From Actinomycetales bacterium UBA1416 (GTDB lineage: Bacteria > Actinomycetota > Actinomycetes > Actinomycetales > Actinomycetaceae), in NCBI GenBank assembly GCA_002304945.1, contig DBPQ01000103.1, forward strand, positions 1-14,356: a stretch of DNA of 14,356 bases. The letters are read 5' to 3'. Shown here piece after piece: positions 1-6,352 of this stretch. Position 1 is the first letter of the stretch. Each line of letters starts with the position of its first letter. The translations under genes were made by a program, and so were the position numbers. The notes beneath the pieces were generated by a model. The model made no database searches, was not told where the DNA came from, and saw only the letters and a program-made list of their open reading frames with translations.

Positions 1-528
1 GCCGCTGCGCTGCCGGACGAGGGCATCGTCGTGGTTCGCTTCGAGCAGCCGTGGCGGACGGCCGGCCGGCGCGTGGCCGGGCCGCCGGCCAGCCTGGACG
101 CCGCGTGGCGTCCCGCCCTCGCCTGGACGGCGACGGCGTTCCCCGGCACGCCCCTGGTCGTGGGCGGCCGCAGCGCGGGAGCCCGGGTCGCCTGCCGCTG
201 CTTCGAGGAACCGGCCCTGGGGGTGGTGGCCCTCTCCTTCCCGCTGCACCCGCCCGGGAAGCCGGAGCGGTCCCGGGCACCGGAACTGGCCCCGGTCGCA
301 GACCGGGCCCTCGTCATCCAGGGCGAACGGGACCCCTTCGGGACGCCGGACGAGGTCCGCGGCGCGCTCGCCGCGCTGGGGGCCGCGCCGTCGGCCCTCG
401 TGACGGTCCCGGGTGCGGCGCACTCGTTCGAGCCCCGCTCGAAGGCCGCCCGCGACCGTGCGGAGGGGATCGCCGCCCTGATCACGGGTGCGGTGGCGGA
501 CTGGATCGGCGCGGCCGTCAGCCGCTGA
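1..528 (+). CDS. Alpha/beta hydrolase (KANL3/Tex30-like, COG3571-type), 5' end outside window
   Basis: The reading frame is open from the first base of the window to the TGA at 526-528, so the N-terminus lies upstream; about 175 residues are visible. A nucleophile elbow GGRSAG (Ser57 counted from the window edge), an acid in GERDPFG (Asp110) and a histidine in GAAHSFE (His140) give the Ser-Asp-His order of an alpha/beta hydrolase. The short cap-less layout, with a VVGGRSAGARVA strand-elbow-helix and a VIQGERDPFGTP strand before the acid, fits the predicted hydrolases of the KANL3/Tex30 (dienelactone-hydrolase-like) group. No signal peptide can be judged. The substrate is unknown. The last 11 bases overlap the end of the convergent nitroreductase gene. 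GTG codons at 31 and 85 are possible internal starts, but 31 would remove part of the first strand, so I treat the gene as truncated by the window. Confidence 0.85.
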   Translation, partial: AAALPDEGIVVVRFEQPWRTAGRRVAGPPASLDAAWRPALAWTATAFPGTPLVVGGRSAGARVACRCFEEPALGVVALSFPLHPPGKPERSRAPELAPVADRALVIQGERDPFGTPDEVRGALAALGAAPSALVTVPGAAHSFEPRSKAARDRAEGIAALITGAVADWIGAAVSR

Positions 529-1111
529 CGTCCGGCATCCGCCCCAGGAACTGGTGCGGATCCAGTGGCGGACGGTTCGATTCCAGCATGCGCCGGCGAT
601 ACGACTCGGCGATGCTGCCCACGTACAGCCACCCCATGAGGTGCTCCCGCTCGGTGAGGCCGTGCGCGGCGCGCACCGGCGCGCTGTTTGCCAGCAGGCC
701 GGTGCGCCACATGACACCCCACCCGGCCTGCCACAGCGCCAGCTCGAGCAGGTGGGCCGCGCCGGCAGCGGTGGCGTGCTGCTCCCACTCCGGCACCTGG
801 GGATGGTCCTTCGGGCTCGCGACGACGGCGATGAGCAGCTCGGCACGGAAGGGCTTGGGGTTGTGCTCACCCGGCTCGCGCGCCACGCCTGCCGCCTCGT
901 CCAGGGCCTCGCCGAGCCGCCGCCGGTCGTCGCCGCGCACCGTGATCAGGCGCCACGGCCGCAACGCCTTGTGATCGGCGACGTGCGTGACGGCCGCGAG
1001 CAGGTGGAGGAGTTCCTCATCGGTGGGCACCTCGGGGCCCACCTTGGAGACCGAGCGCCGGGTCGCCATGGCCTCGAGGACCGGGTCGCGGAAGAACTTC
1101 ATGGCTGCCAT
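518..1111 (-). CDS. Nitroreductase family protein (FMN-dependent)
   Basis: A 197-residue protein of the nitroreductase fold, predicted to bind FMN as a cytoplasmic homodimer and reduce nitro, quinone or related substrates with NAD(P)H. Visible family features are the N-terminal basic segment ATRRSVSKVG that normally contacts the FMN phosphate, the KALRPWRLITV strand after it, and the GWGVMWRTG turn in the C-terminal half. It is at the short end of the family. The start is ATG 1111 or the in-frame ATG 1102; neither has a clear Shine-Dalgarno, and I keep the longer one. It lies 38 bases downstream of the GH25-like gene on the same strand and may be cotranscribed, although the two proteins share no obvious function. 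Its stop overlaps the convergent hydrolase gene by 11 bases. The physiological substrate cannot be inferred. Confidence 0.88.
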   Translation of the reverse strand: MAAMKFFRDPVLEAMATRRSVSKVGPEVPTDEELLHLLAAVTHVADHKALRPWRLITVRGDDRRRLGEALDEAAGVAREPGEHNPKPFRAELLIAVVASPKDHPQVPEWEQHATAAGAAHLLELALWQAGWGVMWRTGLLANSAPVRAAHGLTEREHLMGWLYVGSIAESYRRRMLESNRPPLDPHQFLGRMPDVSG

Positions 1112-1149
1112 TGTGACCCGCCGTGCGCCCGAGCTGCCAGCGCGGGGTC

Positions 1150-2082
1150 TCAGGGCAGGTCTGTGCAGGAGAGGTCGTTGTCGAAGCCGCGCTGCACCCA
1201 CTGGGTGAGGGTGACGTCCCCGCCCGTGAGGGCCGGCCGGGTGTCGCAGAAGGCCTGCGCGGTGCGGAGGTTCGTCGCGCCGGCGAGCCAGCTGTCGAGG
1301 CCGGCGAGCGTACCGGTCAGGCCGTTCGCCCCCACGATCAGGTTCCACTGGTAGGCGGTGGAGTACAGGCCCACCTCCGCGCCGCGCTGCACGTAGAGCG
1401 CGGCCATCCCCTCGAGGGCGGCGGCGTTCCGTTCCAGCCCCTCCGTCCCGGTCTGCCACGTGTTCCCGGTCTCGACGTCCAGCCAGACCACCGTGTCCGC
1501 GAGGTCCACGCTCACGCCGGCGACGTCCGCCGCCTCGTCGTACAGACTGGCCGTCCACTCCGCCCGGTTCCAGCCGTACTGCCACGAGCAGGCGAGGTCG
1601 TTGACGCCCACGCCGTCCTTGGTGCAGGCCTGGGCCACGCCGTCGTCGTCGTTGTACGGGTTGGCGGGGTCGGTGACGAGCGGCCACGTGGTGACCTCGT
1701 ACTGCTCGAGCACGGCACCCGGGTTGGCGGTGTTGACGTACAGCTGCAGCGGCGCCTGCCCGTCCAGTCCGGGAAGGGAGTCCGCCCAGCGCAGCTGGGC
1801 GGGCAGGCACGGGTTGGCGACGGCGGCCGTACCGCCGTTCACGCCGACGATCCCGAACCGGGCGCCCATCGGAACGGTGGTGGATCCGGTGCCGGTGTAG
1901 ATGCCGTCGGCCCATCCGGAGCCGGTGCACTGCGGGTAGGAGATGTCGTTCCCCACGGGGCTGAGGGCGGACACGCGGTCCCGCCCGTCCGCGGCCGACG
2001 CGGGGGCGGCGAGCATCGCGCCCGCGGCCAGCGACGCGATCGCCGCCGACAGCGCGCGGAGCAGGAGGACTCGCCGCGCCAT
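1150..2082 (-). CDS. Secreted GH25/lysozyme-like domain protein
   Basis: A 310-residue exported protein. The N-terminus MARRVLLLRALSAAIASLAA followed by APASA-ADG is a classic signal peptide, with cleavage likely after residue 30. The mature part begins with GNDISYPQC and contains FGIVGVNGG (about 77-84), LYVNTANPG (114-122), WLDVETGNTWQ (200-210), GLYSTAYQW (238-246) and SWLAGA (264-269). This order is that of the GH25-like TIM barrel widespread in actinobacterial secreted 'hypothetical' proteins. The Asp202-x-Glu204 pair corresponds to the D-x-E catalytic motif of GH25 muramidases, so peptidoglycan cleavage is a reasonable inference but not shown. Six cysteines (52, 92, 153, 165, 279, 306) suggest disulfides in the exported form. 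No cell-wall-binding repeat or sorting signal follows. The start ATG 2082 is favoured over the out-of-frame ATG at 2086 and sits six bases after a TACCCT box, suggesting a leaderless transcript. Confidence 0.85.
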   Translation of the reverse strand: MARRVLLLRALSAAIASLAAGAMLAAPASAADGRDRVSALSPVGNDISYPQCTGSGWADGIYTGTGSTTVPMGARFGIVGVNGGTAAVANPCLPAQLRWADSLPGLDGQAPLQLYVNTANPGAVLEQYEVTTWPLVTDPANPYNDDDGVAQACTKDGVGVNDLACSWQYGWNRAEWTASLYDEAADVAGVSVDLADTVVWLDVETGNTWQTGTEGLERNAAALEGMAALYVQRGAEVGLYSTAYQWNLIVGANGLTGTLAGLDSWLAGATNLRTAQAFCDTRPALTGGDVTLTQWVQRGFDNDLSCTDLP

Positions 2083-2088
2083 CCATCA

Positions 2089-2094
2089 AGGGTA
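2089..2094 (-). promoter_or_regulatory. Putative -10 box (TACCCT) for the GH25-like gene, leaderless
   Basis: On the minus strand TACCCT is followed by six bases (TGATGG) and then the ATG at 2082. A TANNNT hexamer six to eight bases before the start codon is the usual layout of leaderless actinobacterial promoters, so transcription would begin at or next to the start codon. No ribosome binding site precedes the ATG at useful distance. No convincing -35 was found. Confidence 0.5.
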
Positions 2095-2140
2095 CGCGCC
2101 ATTCGTCCGCAGCGGGAGGTTCAGCCTGGTACGCACGCAC

Positions 2141-2146
2141 TAGAAT
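2141..2146 (+). promoter_or_regulatory. Putative -10 box (TAGAAT) for azlCD, leaderless
   Basis: TAGAAT is a near-consensus -10 hexamer. It ends six bases before the azlC ATG at 2153, so the start point would fall at or next to the A of the ATG. The GGGAGG at 2114-2119 is too far upstream to act as a ribosome binding site. The -35 candidate GGTTCA (2118-2123, 17-base spacer) is weak. Confidence 0.6.
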
Positions 2147-2152
2147 CGGGGC

Positions 2153-2854
2153 ATGCCCACCCTCGAGGTCCCGTCCACGTTCCGGATGGGGGCGCGGCTC
2201 AGCATCCCGGTCGCGCTGGGCTACTTCGTGATCTCCTTCGCCTTCGGGTTGTACTGGGCGCAGGGCGGGTTGCCTCCGGTGGCCTCCGCGGTGGTGTCCG
2301 CCACGAACCTGTCATCCTCGGGCCAGTTCGCGGGCCTCAACGTTTTCCTCGCGGGCGGCGCCGCCGTCGAGCTCGCCCTCACCACGGTGCTGGTGAACCT
2401 GCGCTACGTCCTCATGTCCTTCTCCCTCGGCCAGCGCCTCGACCCCTCGATCGGCACGCTGCGCCGCCTGGCCATCGGGTACGGCATCACGGACGAGATC
2501 TACGCCCTGGCCATGACCCGCCCCGTCGTCCGGTTCCGGTTCTTCCTCGGACTCACCGTGTTGCCCGTGCTCGGCTGGACGGGGGGCACGCTCGCCGGCG
2601 CCCTCGTCGGGGACGTGCTGCCCGCCTCCGTGCAGAGCGCCGCGGGCATCCTGCTGTACGCCATGTTCATCGCGATCGTCCTGCCCCCGTCCCGCAGCTC
2701 GACGGCGGTGCAGGCCGTCATCGCGACCGCCGCGGCGGCGGGGGTGCTGCTCGCCGTGGTGGCGCCCGGCCTCGCGCCGGGCTGGCGGATCATCGTGGCC
2801 GCCGTGGCGGCCTCCGCCGTCGGAGCGACCTTCTTCCCCGCGGAGCGGCCATGA
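2153..2854 (+). CDS. azlC: AzlC/BrnF-type branched-chain amino acid exporter, large subunit
   Basis: A 233-residue integral membrane protein of the AzlC family, the large subunit of the two-part exporter called AzlCD in Bacillus and BrnFE in Corynebacterium, which exports branched-chain amino acids and methionine. Family features are the first helix region LSIPVALGYFVISFAFGLYW, the ATNLSSSGQFAGL loop, NLRYVLMSFSLG, and GYGITDEIYALAM (about 103-115). Several hydrophobic segments follow to the C-terminus. The length is normal for the family. The stop TGA (2852-2854) overlaps the azlD ATG (2851) in an ATGA junction, so the two subunits are translationally coupled. The substrate spectrum in this organism is inferred from the family. 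No Lrp/AsnC regulator gene lies beside it; the divergent neighbour is a secreted protein. Confidence 0.92.
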   Translation: MPTLEVPSTFRMGARLSIPVALGYFVISFAFGLYWAQGGLPPVASAVVSATNLSSSGQFAGLNVFLAGGAAVELALTTVLVNLRYVLMSFSLGQRLDPSIGTLRRLAIGYGITDEIYALAMTRPVVRFRFFLGLTVLPVLGWTGGTLAGALVGDVLPASVQSAAGILLYAMFIAIVLPPSRSSTAVQAVIATAAAAGVLLAVVAPGLAPGWRIIVAAVAASAVGATFFPAERP

Positions 2855-3159
2855 GCCTCGGCGCCGCCATCCTCCTCACCGCCGCGGTGACCTACCTGTT
2901 GCGAGTGCTCCCGATCACCGTGTTCCGCCGGCAGATCCGCAGCAGGTGGGTGCGCTCCTTCCTGGCGTACACGCCCTACGCGGTGCTCACCGCCATGACC
3001 ATTCCCGCGGTCTTCCTCGCGACGAGCACATGGGTGTCCGCCGCCGTGGGATTCGCGCTCGCCGTGGTGCTCGCGCTGCGCGGGCGCTCGCTGATCACGG
3101 TCGCGCTCGTCGCCGCCGCCGGGGTGTGGGTGACGGAGTTCGTGCTGGCGGCCGCCTAG
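2851..3159 (+). CDS. azlD: AzlD/BrnE-type branched-chain amino acid exporter, small subunit
   Basis: A 102-residue membrane protein matching the small AzlD/BrnE subunit. It opens with a hydrophobic helix (MSLGAAILLTAAVTYLLRVLP), has a basic loop FRRQIRSRWVRSFLAYTPYAVL where the conserved family segment lies, and then two or three further helices ending in TEFVLAAA. Its start ATG overlaps the azlC stop by four bases, which fixes the start. It works with AzlC as one transporter. The TAG at 3157-3159 lies only two bases from the stop of the convergent zinc-motif gene, so no terminator fits between the two genes; transcription probably reads into the opposing gene or ends inside it. Confidence 0.9.
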   Translation: MSLGAAILLTAAVTYLLRVLPITVFRRQIRSRWVRSFLAYTPYAVLTAMTIPAVFLATSTWVSAAVGFALAVVLALRGRSLITVALVAAAGVWVTEFVLAAA

Positions 3160-3161
3160 CC

Positions 3162-3680
3162 TCAGCTCGCCGCCGGGCGCCGGCGCAACGGCCCGCGCGG
3201 CTTCCTCTCCTCGGGGCTCCGCCGCGCGAGCGCGTCCTTCCGGCGCTGGCGCACCTCGGCGATGGTGATGCCCTCGATCGTCAGGGCTCCCAGGGGGGCG
3301 ATCGTTCCCGAACCGGGACACTTCCTGCCGGAGCCCGCCTTGTGCAGCCGGATCCGGATCTCCTGGGGGTCCACCGCACTGAACCGCCCGCACACCGGGC
3401 AGTCCACCCGGATCCGCACCGGCCCCGACGGCGCGACCTCCTCTGCTTCGGCGGCGGCGTCGGCCACCTCGGCCTCGGGGGCTGCGGGAGCGGCGCCGGC
3501 GTCCCTCCGCCGGCGCAGGAAGGGCGGGACGAGGCGAGCGAGCGGGGAGGGCTTGTCGACCTGACCGTCGCAGGGCACCCCGCCCTTGCGGAGGTGGGGG
3601 CGGACCTTCTTCGTGCTCGGGTCCACGATCGCCCGGGTGCCACACACCGGGCAGGGGGCGGTCTGGTGCGGTGATCCCAT
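3162..3680 (-). CDS. Small protein with two CX2CX15HX7C zinc motifs
   Basis: A 172-residue soluble protein of unknown function. Two zinc-binding-like units have exactly the same spacing: Cys10-Cys13-His29-Cys37 and Cys94-Cys97-His113-Cys121. Both start CPVCG, have a VDP four residues beyond it, and carry a basic residue before the histidine. An Ala/Pro/Glu-rich linker (about 60-86) preceded by a basic patch PPFLRRRRD joins them. A positively charged tail (about 144-170) rich in Arg/Lys follows. CPVCG-to-His-to-C(P/D)G units are common in actinobacterial and actinophage small proteins; binding of zinc is inferred, and nucleic-acid contact by the basic tail is only a suggestion. The start ATG 3680 has GAGGAG five bases upstream. 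It lies 39 bases after the beta-CASP gene stop on the same strand, so it is probably cotranscribed; a TACGGT hexamer at 3717-3712 could give it an extra promoter. Confidence 0.8.
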   Translation of the reverse strand: MGSPHQTAPCPVCGTRAIVDPSTKKVRPHLRKGGVPCDGQVDKPSPLARLVPPFLRRRRDAGAAPAAPEAEVADAAAEAEEVAPSGPVRIRVDCPVCGRFSAVDPQEIRIRLHKAGSGRKCPGSGTIAPLGALTIEGITIAEVRQRRKDALARRSPEERKPRGPLRRRPAAS

Positions 3681-3719
3681 CAGTGCTCCTCATCGTGCGC
3701 GGGATGGTCCCACCGTAGC

Positions 3720-5381
3720 TCAGTCCCGCCCGACCACCTCGATGTCGGCGCCGGCGGCCAGGGCCGCACGCAGGTCGGCGCGCCGGAGCCGGATGCTGAC
3801 GGTGCCCTCGAGGACGACGTCGCCGCCCTCCTCCCGCCACGCCAGCTCGCTCGTCACGGCCACCCCGTGCGGGCCGGGACGGCCGGGTCCCGCCACGTGG
3901 GCCACATGGGCCGCGAGCTCCGCCCGGTCCGGCCGGGGGACGCTCACCGCGCCCGCCACGCGCTCGTGGTACTGCGGGTCGGCGGCGGCGGTGTCGAGGA
4001 CCACGACCTCACCGTGCCGCGGCACGACGGCGTTGACCCCCAGCTCACGTTCGATGCGCTCGCCCAGGGCGAGCGCGGAGTCGGGTTCGCCGTGCGTGCA
4101 GAACACGAGGGACGGCCGCGGGGTGAGCGCGGCGAGCCAGTCCATGAGATCGGAGGCGTCGGCGTGGACGGAGAACTCCCCGTCGCGGGCGATCTCGGCC
4201 TTCACGGCTACGTACCGGCCGTGCATCTTGAGCTGGGTGGCGCCGTCGAGAAGGGCGGCGCCACGGGTCCCGACCGCCTGGTAGCCGGCGAGGACGATCG
4301 CATTCCGGGCGTCCGGCAGCATGTGCTCGAGGTGGTGGACCACGCGGCCCCCGGTGAGCATGCCGGAGGAGCTGAGGATGACCGAGGGGCGGCGCGGGCC
4401 GTCCGCGGTGAGCGCCTTCGACTCCTCGGCGGTGCGGACCTCGTGGATGTGGGGGCGGTCGATCTCGGCATCGAGGTCGAAGTCGGGGCGCAACTCCTCG
4501 GGCATGTCGCGGTAGACGTCGAGGGCGTCGAGCGCCATCGGGCTGTTCACGTACACCGGCACGGATGGGATCCGCTCGTCGCGGTGCAGTTCGTGCAGCA
4601 CCTTGAGCACGCCTTCCACGCGGTCCACCGCGAAGGTGGGGATGAGCACGGAGCCGCCGCGCTCGATGGTCCGCCGGATCACGTCCGCGAGGACCTCGTG
4701 GGGCAGGTTCGCGGGCTCCGGGTGCTCACGGTCGCCGTAGGTGGACTCGACCACGACGTAGGGGGCTCCCGGCGGGATCTCGCGCGGCCGCAGCACGGGA
4801 TGGTCGTGCCGCCCGAGGTCACCGGAGAACAGGACGGAGGCGTGCGCCGTCGTCACGGTGACGGAGGCGGAGCCGAGGATGTGCCCCGCCCGGGTGAAGC
4901 GCAGCACGATCCCGTCCCCGAGGTCGAAGTCCGAGTCGAACTCCAGCGGCTGGAGGAGGGTGAGGGTGTCGGCGACGTCGTCGAGGGTGTAGAGCGGCAG
5001 GGGTGGACGGTGCTTGCTCCAACCGCCCTCGGCGGCGTCCTCCGCGTCCCGCTCCTGCAGGTAACCGGCGTCACGCAGCACGATCTCGGCGAGGCGGCGG
5101 GTCCCCTCCGTGCACCAGACCGGGCCGATGAAACCCTGCTTGACGAGCGCCGGGAGGTAGCCGGAGTGGTCCAGGTGGGCGTGGGTGAGGACCACGTCGG
5201 TGATCGTCGCCGGATCCACCGGGAAGTCCTCCCAGTTCTTCAGCCGCCACTGCTTCTCCCCCTGGAACATGCCCGCGTCCACGAGGATGCGGCGCTCGCC
5301 GAGGGTCAGCAGGTACTTCGAGCCGGTGACGGTGCCGGCGGCACCGAGGAACTGGAGGGTCGCGTGCGGGTGGCTGCTCAC
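3720..5381 (-). CDS. Beta-CASP metallo-beta-lactamase fold RNase
   Basis: A 553-residue cytoplasmic protein of the beta-CASP branch of the metallo-beta-lactamase superfamily (Ysh1/CPSF73-like, COG1236), whose members are metal-dependent RNases. Visible are FLGAAGTVTGSKYLL (11-25), motif 2 HAHLDH (67-72), motif 3 GHILGS (His167), motif 4 SGDLG (Asp188) and motif A ESTYGDREH (Glu212). Beta-CASP and C-terminal motifs follow: SSSGMLTGG (338-345), motif B FSVHADASD (His406) and motif C THGE (His430). All metal ligands are therefore present. The family core ends near residue 465; the remaining 85 or so residues are an extra C-terminal segment, including WREEGGDVVLEGTVSIRLRR, of unknown role. The start is GTG 5381, overlapping the TGA of the PAP2 gene (GTGA), which implies coupled translation. 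The RNA substrate is unknown; rRNA or mRNA processing is possible. Confidence 0.9.
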   Translation of the reverse strand: MSSHPHATLQFLGAAGTVTGSKYLLTLGERRILVDAGMFQGEKQWRLKNWEDFPVDPATITDVVLTHAHLDHSGYLPALVKQGFIGPVWCTEGTRRLAEIVLRDAGYLQERDAEDAAEGGWSKHRPPLPLYTLDDVADTLTLLQPLEFDSDFDLGDGIVLRFTRAGHILGSASVTVTTAHASVLFSGDLGRHDHPVLRPREIPPGAPYVVVESTYGDREHPEPANLPHEVLADVIRRTIERGGSVLIPTFAVDRVEGVLKVLHELHRDERIPSVPVYVNSPMALDALDVYRDMPEELRPDFDLDAEIDRPHIHEVRTAEESKALTADGPRRPSVILSSSGMLTGGRVVHHLEHMLPDARNAIVLAGYQAVGTRGAALLDGATQLKMHGRYVAVKAEIARDGEFSVHADASDLMDWLAALTPRPSLVFCTHGEPDSALALGERIERELGVNAVVPRHGEVVVLDTAAADPQYHERVAGAVSVPRPDRAELAAHVAHVAGPGRPGPHGVAVTSELAWREEGGDVVLEGTVSIRLRRADLRAALAAGADIEVVGRD

Positions 5382-6334
5382 GTCTCCACTCTCGCGGTGG
5401 CGCCGGGTAACGTCAACGCCGGGGCACGGCCGACCTCGAGGCGGAAGAAGGTGGCCAGCGCCGCGAAGACCAGGAGACCCGGGCCGGTGGAGGCCAGGAG
5501 GCCGCCGAGGTAGTGCCATCCGGAGTTCCACGGCCGATCGGCGGAGAGGGCGTCCAGGCCGCCGACCATCTCGTAGGAGAGCCACACGCCGGCCGTCAGG
5601 GCGAGGCCTCCCAGCCACAGGGCGACCTCCCACAGCGGGCTGCCGGCCGGACTCGGGTCGTGCTGTCGCCACGCCACGGTGTTCCACTCCGCGCCGGTCC
5701 GCAGGATGGCGTAGCCGCCCACCAGGCCCCAGAACGCGGCCACGAGGTACGCGGCCACCATGTCCGCCGGCCGGTGCCACGTCTCGATGAACGCCCCGGC
5801 GCCGACGGCGGTCGCGAAGACCGCGCCGAGCGCCGCCGTCGCCGGCCGCCAGCGGGGGGCGACGACGAGGAACACCGCCACCGCGGCGGCCGCGGCGAAG
5901 GTGGTGTGCCCCGAGGGGAGGGAGTTGCCCGTCAGGTACGGCACGCCGTTGTCCAGCTCGGGGCGCACGAGGAGCACGTTCTTCAGGAGCTGGGTGGTCA
6001 CGTTGGCGGCACCGAAGACGGCGACGGCGATGAGGGAGGCGAGCCAGCGCCGACGCCAGACCGTGACGACGAGGAAGGTCGCGACGGCCAGCGCCCCGAC
6101 GATCTGCGGCAGCCAGCGGAGCACCGCCAGGCCCGGGCCCCGGAGGGACTGCAGGCGTGTCTCGGCCGCCTGCACCGCCACGTGCTCGGCGAGCTGGCCG
6201 GTGGAGGTGGTGACGAACACCCCGTACACCGCCACGAGCAGGAGCACGCTGCCGAGCATCGCGAACGCCCACGCCCACGAATGGGCTGCCGGGGCGCGGC
6301 CGGCGGAGCGGTCACGGAAGGGCATGGGGACCAT
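5378..6334 (-). CDS. PAP2-family membrane phosphatase
   Basis: A 318-residue multispanning membrane protein of the PAP2 lipid phosphatase/haloperoxidase superfamily, likely acting on a lipid phosphate or pyrophosphate at the outer membrane face. Motif 1 is KNVLLVRP (Lys118, Arg124-Pro125), one residue shorter than the usual K-x6-RP. Motif 2 is LPSGHTT (Pro140-His143). Motif 3 keeps ETWHRPAD (His187, Asp191), but the usual Ser-Arg six and seven residues before the histidine is Gly180-Ala181. There is an N-terminal helix (about 21-42) and five or more further helices. The start is ATG 6334, with an alternative ATG at 6325; neither has a strong Shine-Dalgarno. It follows the LLM oxidoreductase gene by 18 bases and overlaps the beta-CASP gene by four, so all are probably one transcript. 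The substrate is not identifiable. Confidence 0.87.
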   Translation of the reverse strand: MVPMPFRDRSAGRAPAAHSWAWAFAMLGSVLLLVAVYGVFVTTSTGQLAEHVAVQAAETRLQSLRGPGLAVLRWLPQIVGALAVATFLVVTVWRRRWLASLIAVAVFGAANVTTQLLKNVLLVRPELDNGVPYLTGNSLPSGHTTFAAAAAVAVFLVVAPRWRPATAALGAVFATAVGAGAFIETWHRPADMVAAYLVAAFWGLVGGYAILRTGAEWNTVAWRQHDPSPAGSPLWEVALWLGGLALTAGVWLSYEMVGGLDALSADRPWNSGWHYLGGLLASTGPGLLVFAALATFFRLEVGRAPALTLPGATARVET

Positions 6335-6352
6335 TGTGCAGGACGGCGGGGC

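Noticed and set aside
1123..2850. Long plus-strand frame antisense to the GH25-like gene and across azlC, continuous with azlD
   Set aside because: Only its last 309 bases (azlD, from 2851) have family features; the rest is low-complexity antisense or shifted-frame sequence.
3150..3175. Bidirectional terminator between azlD and the zinc-motif gene
   Set aside because: Only two bases separate the stops, and the GC-rich inverted repeats nearby lie inside coding sequence with no T-run.
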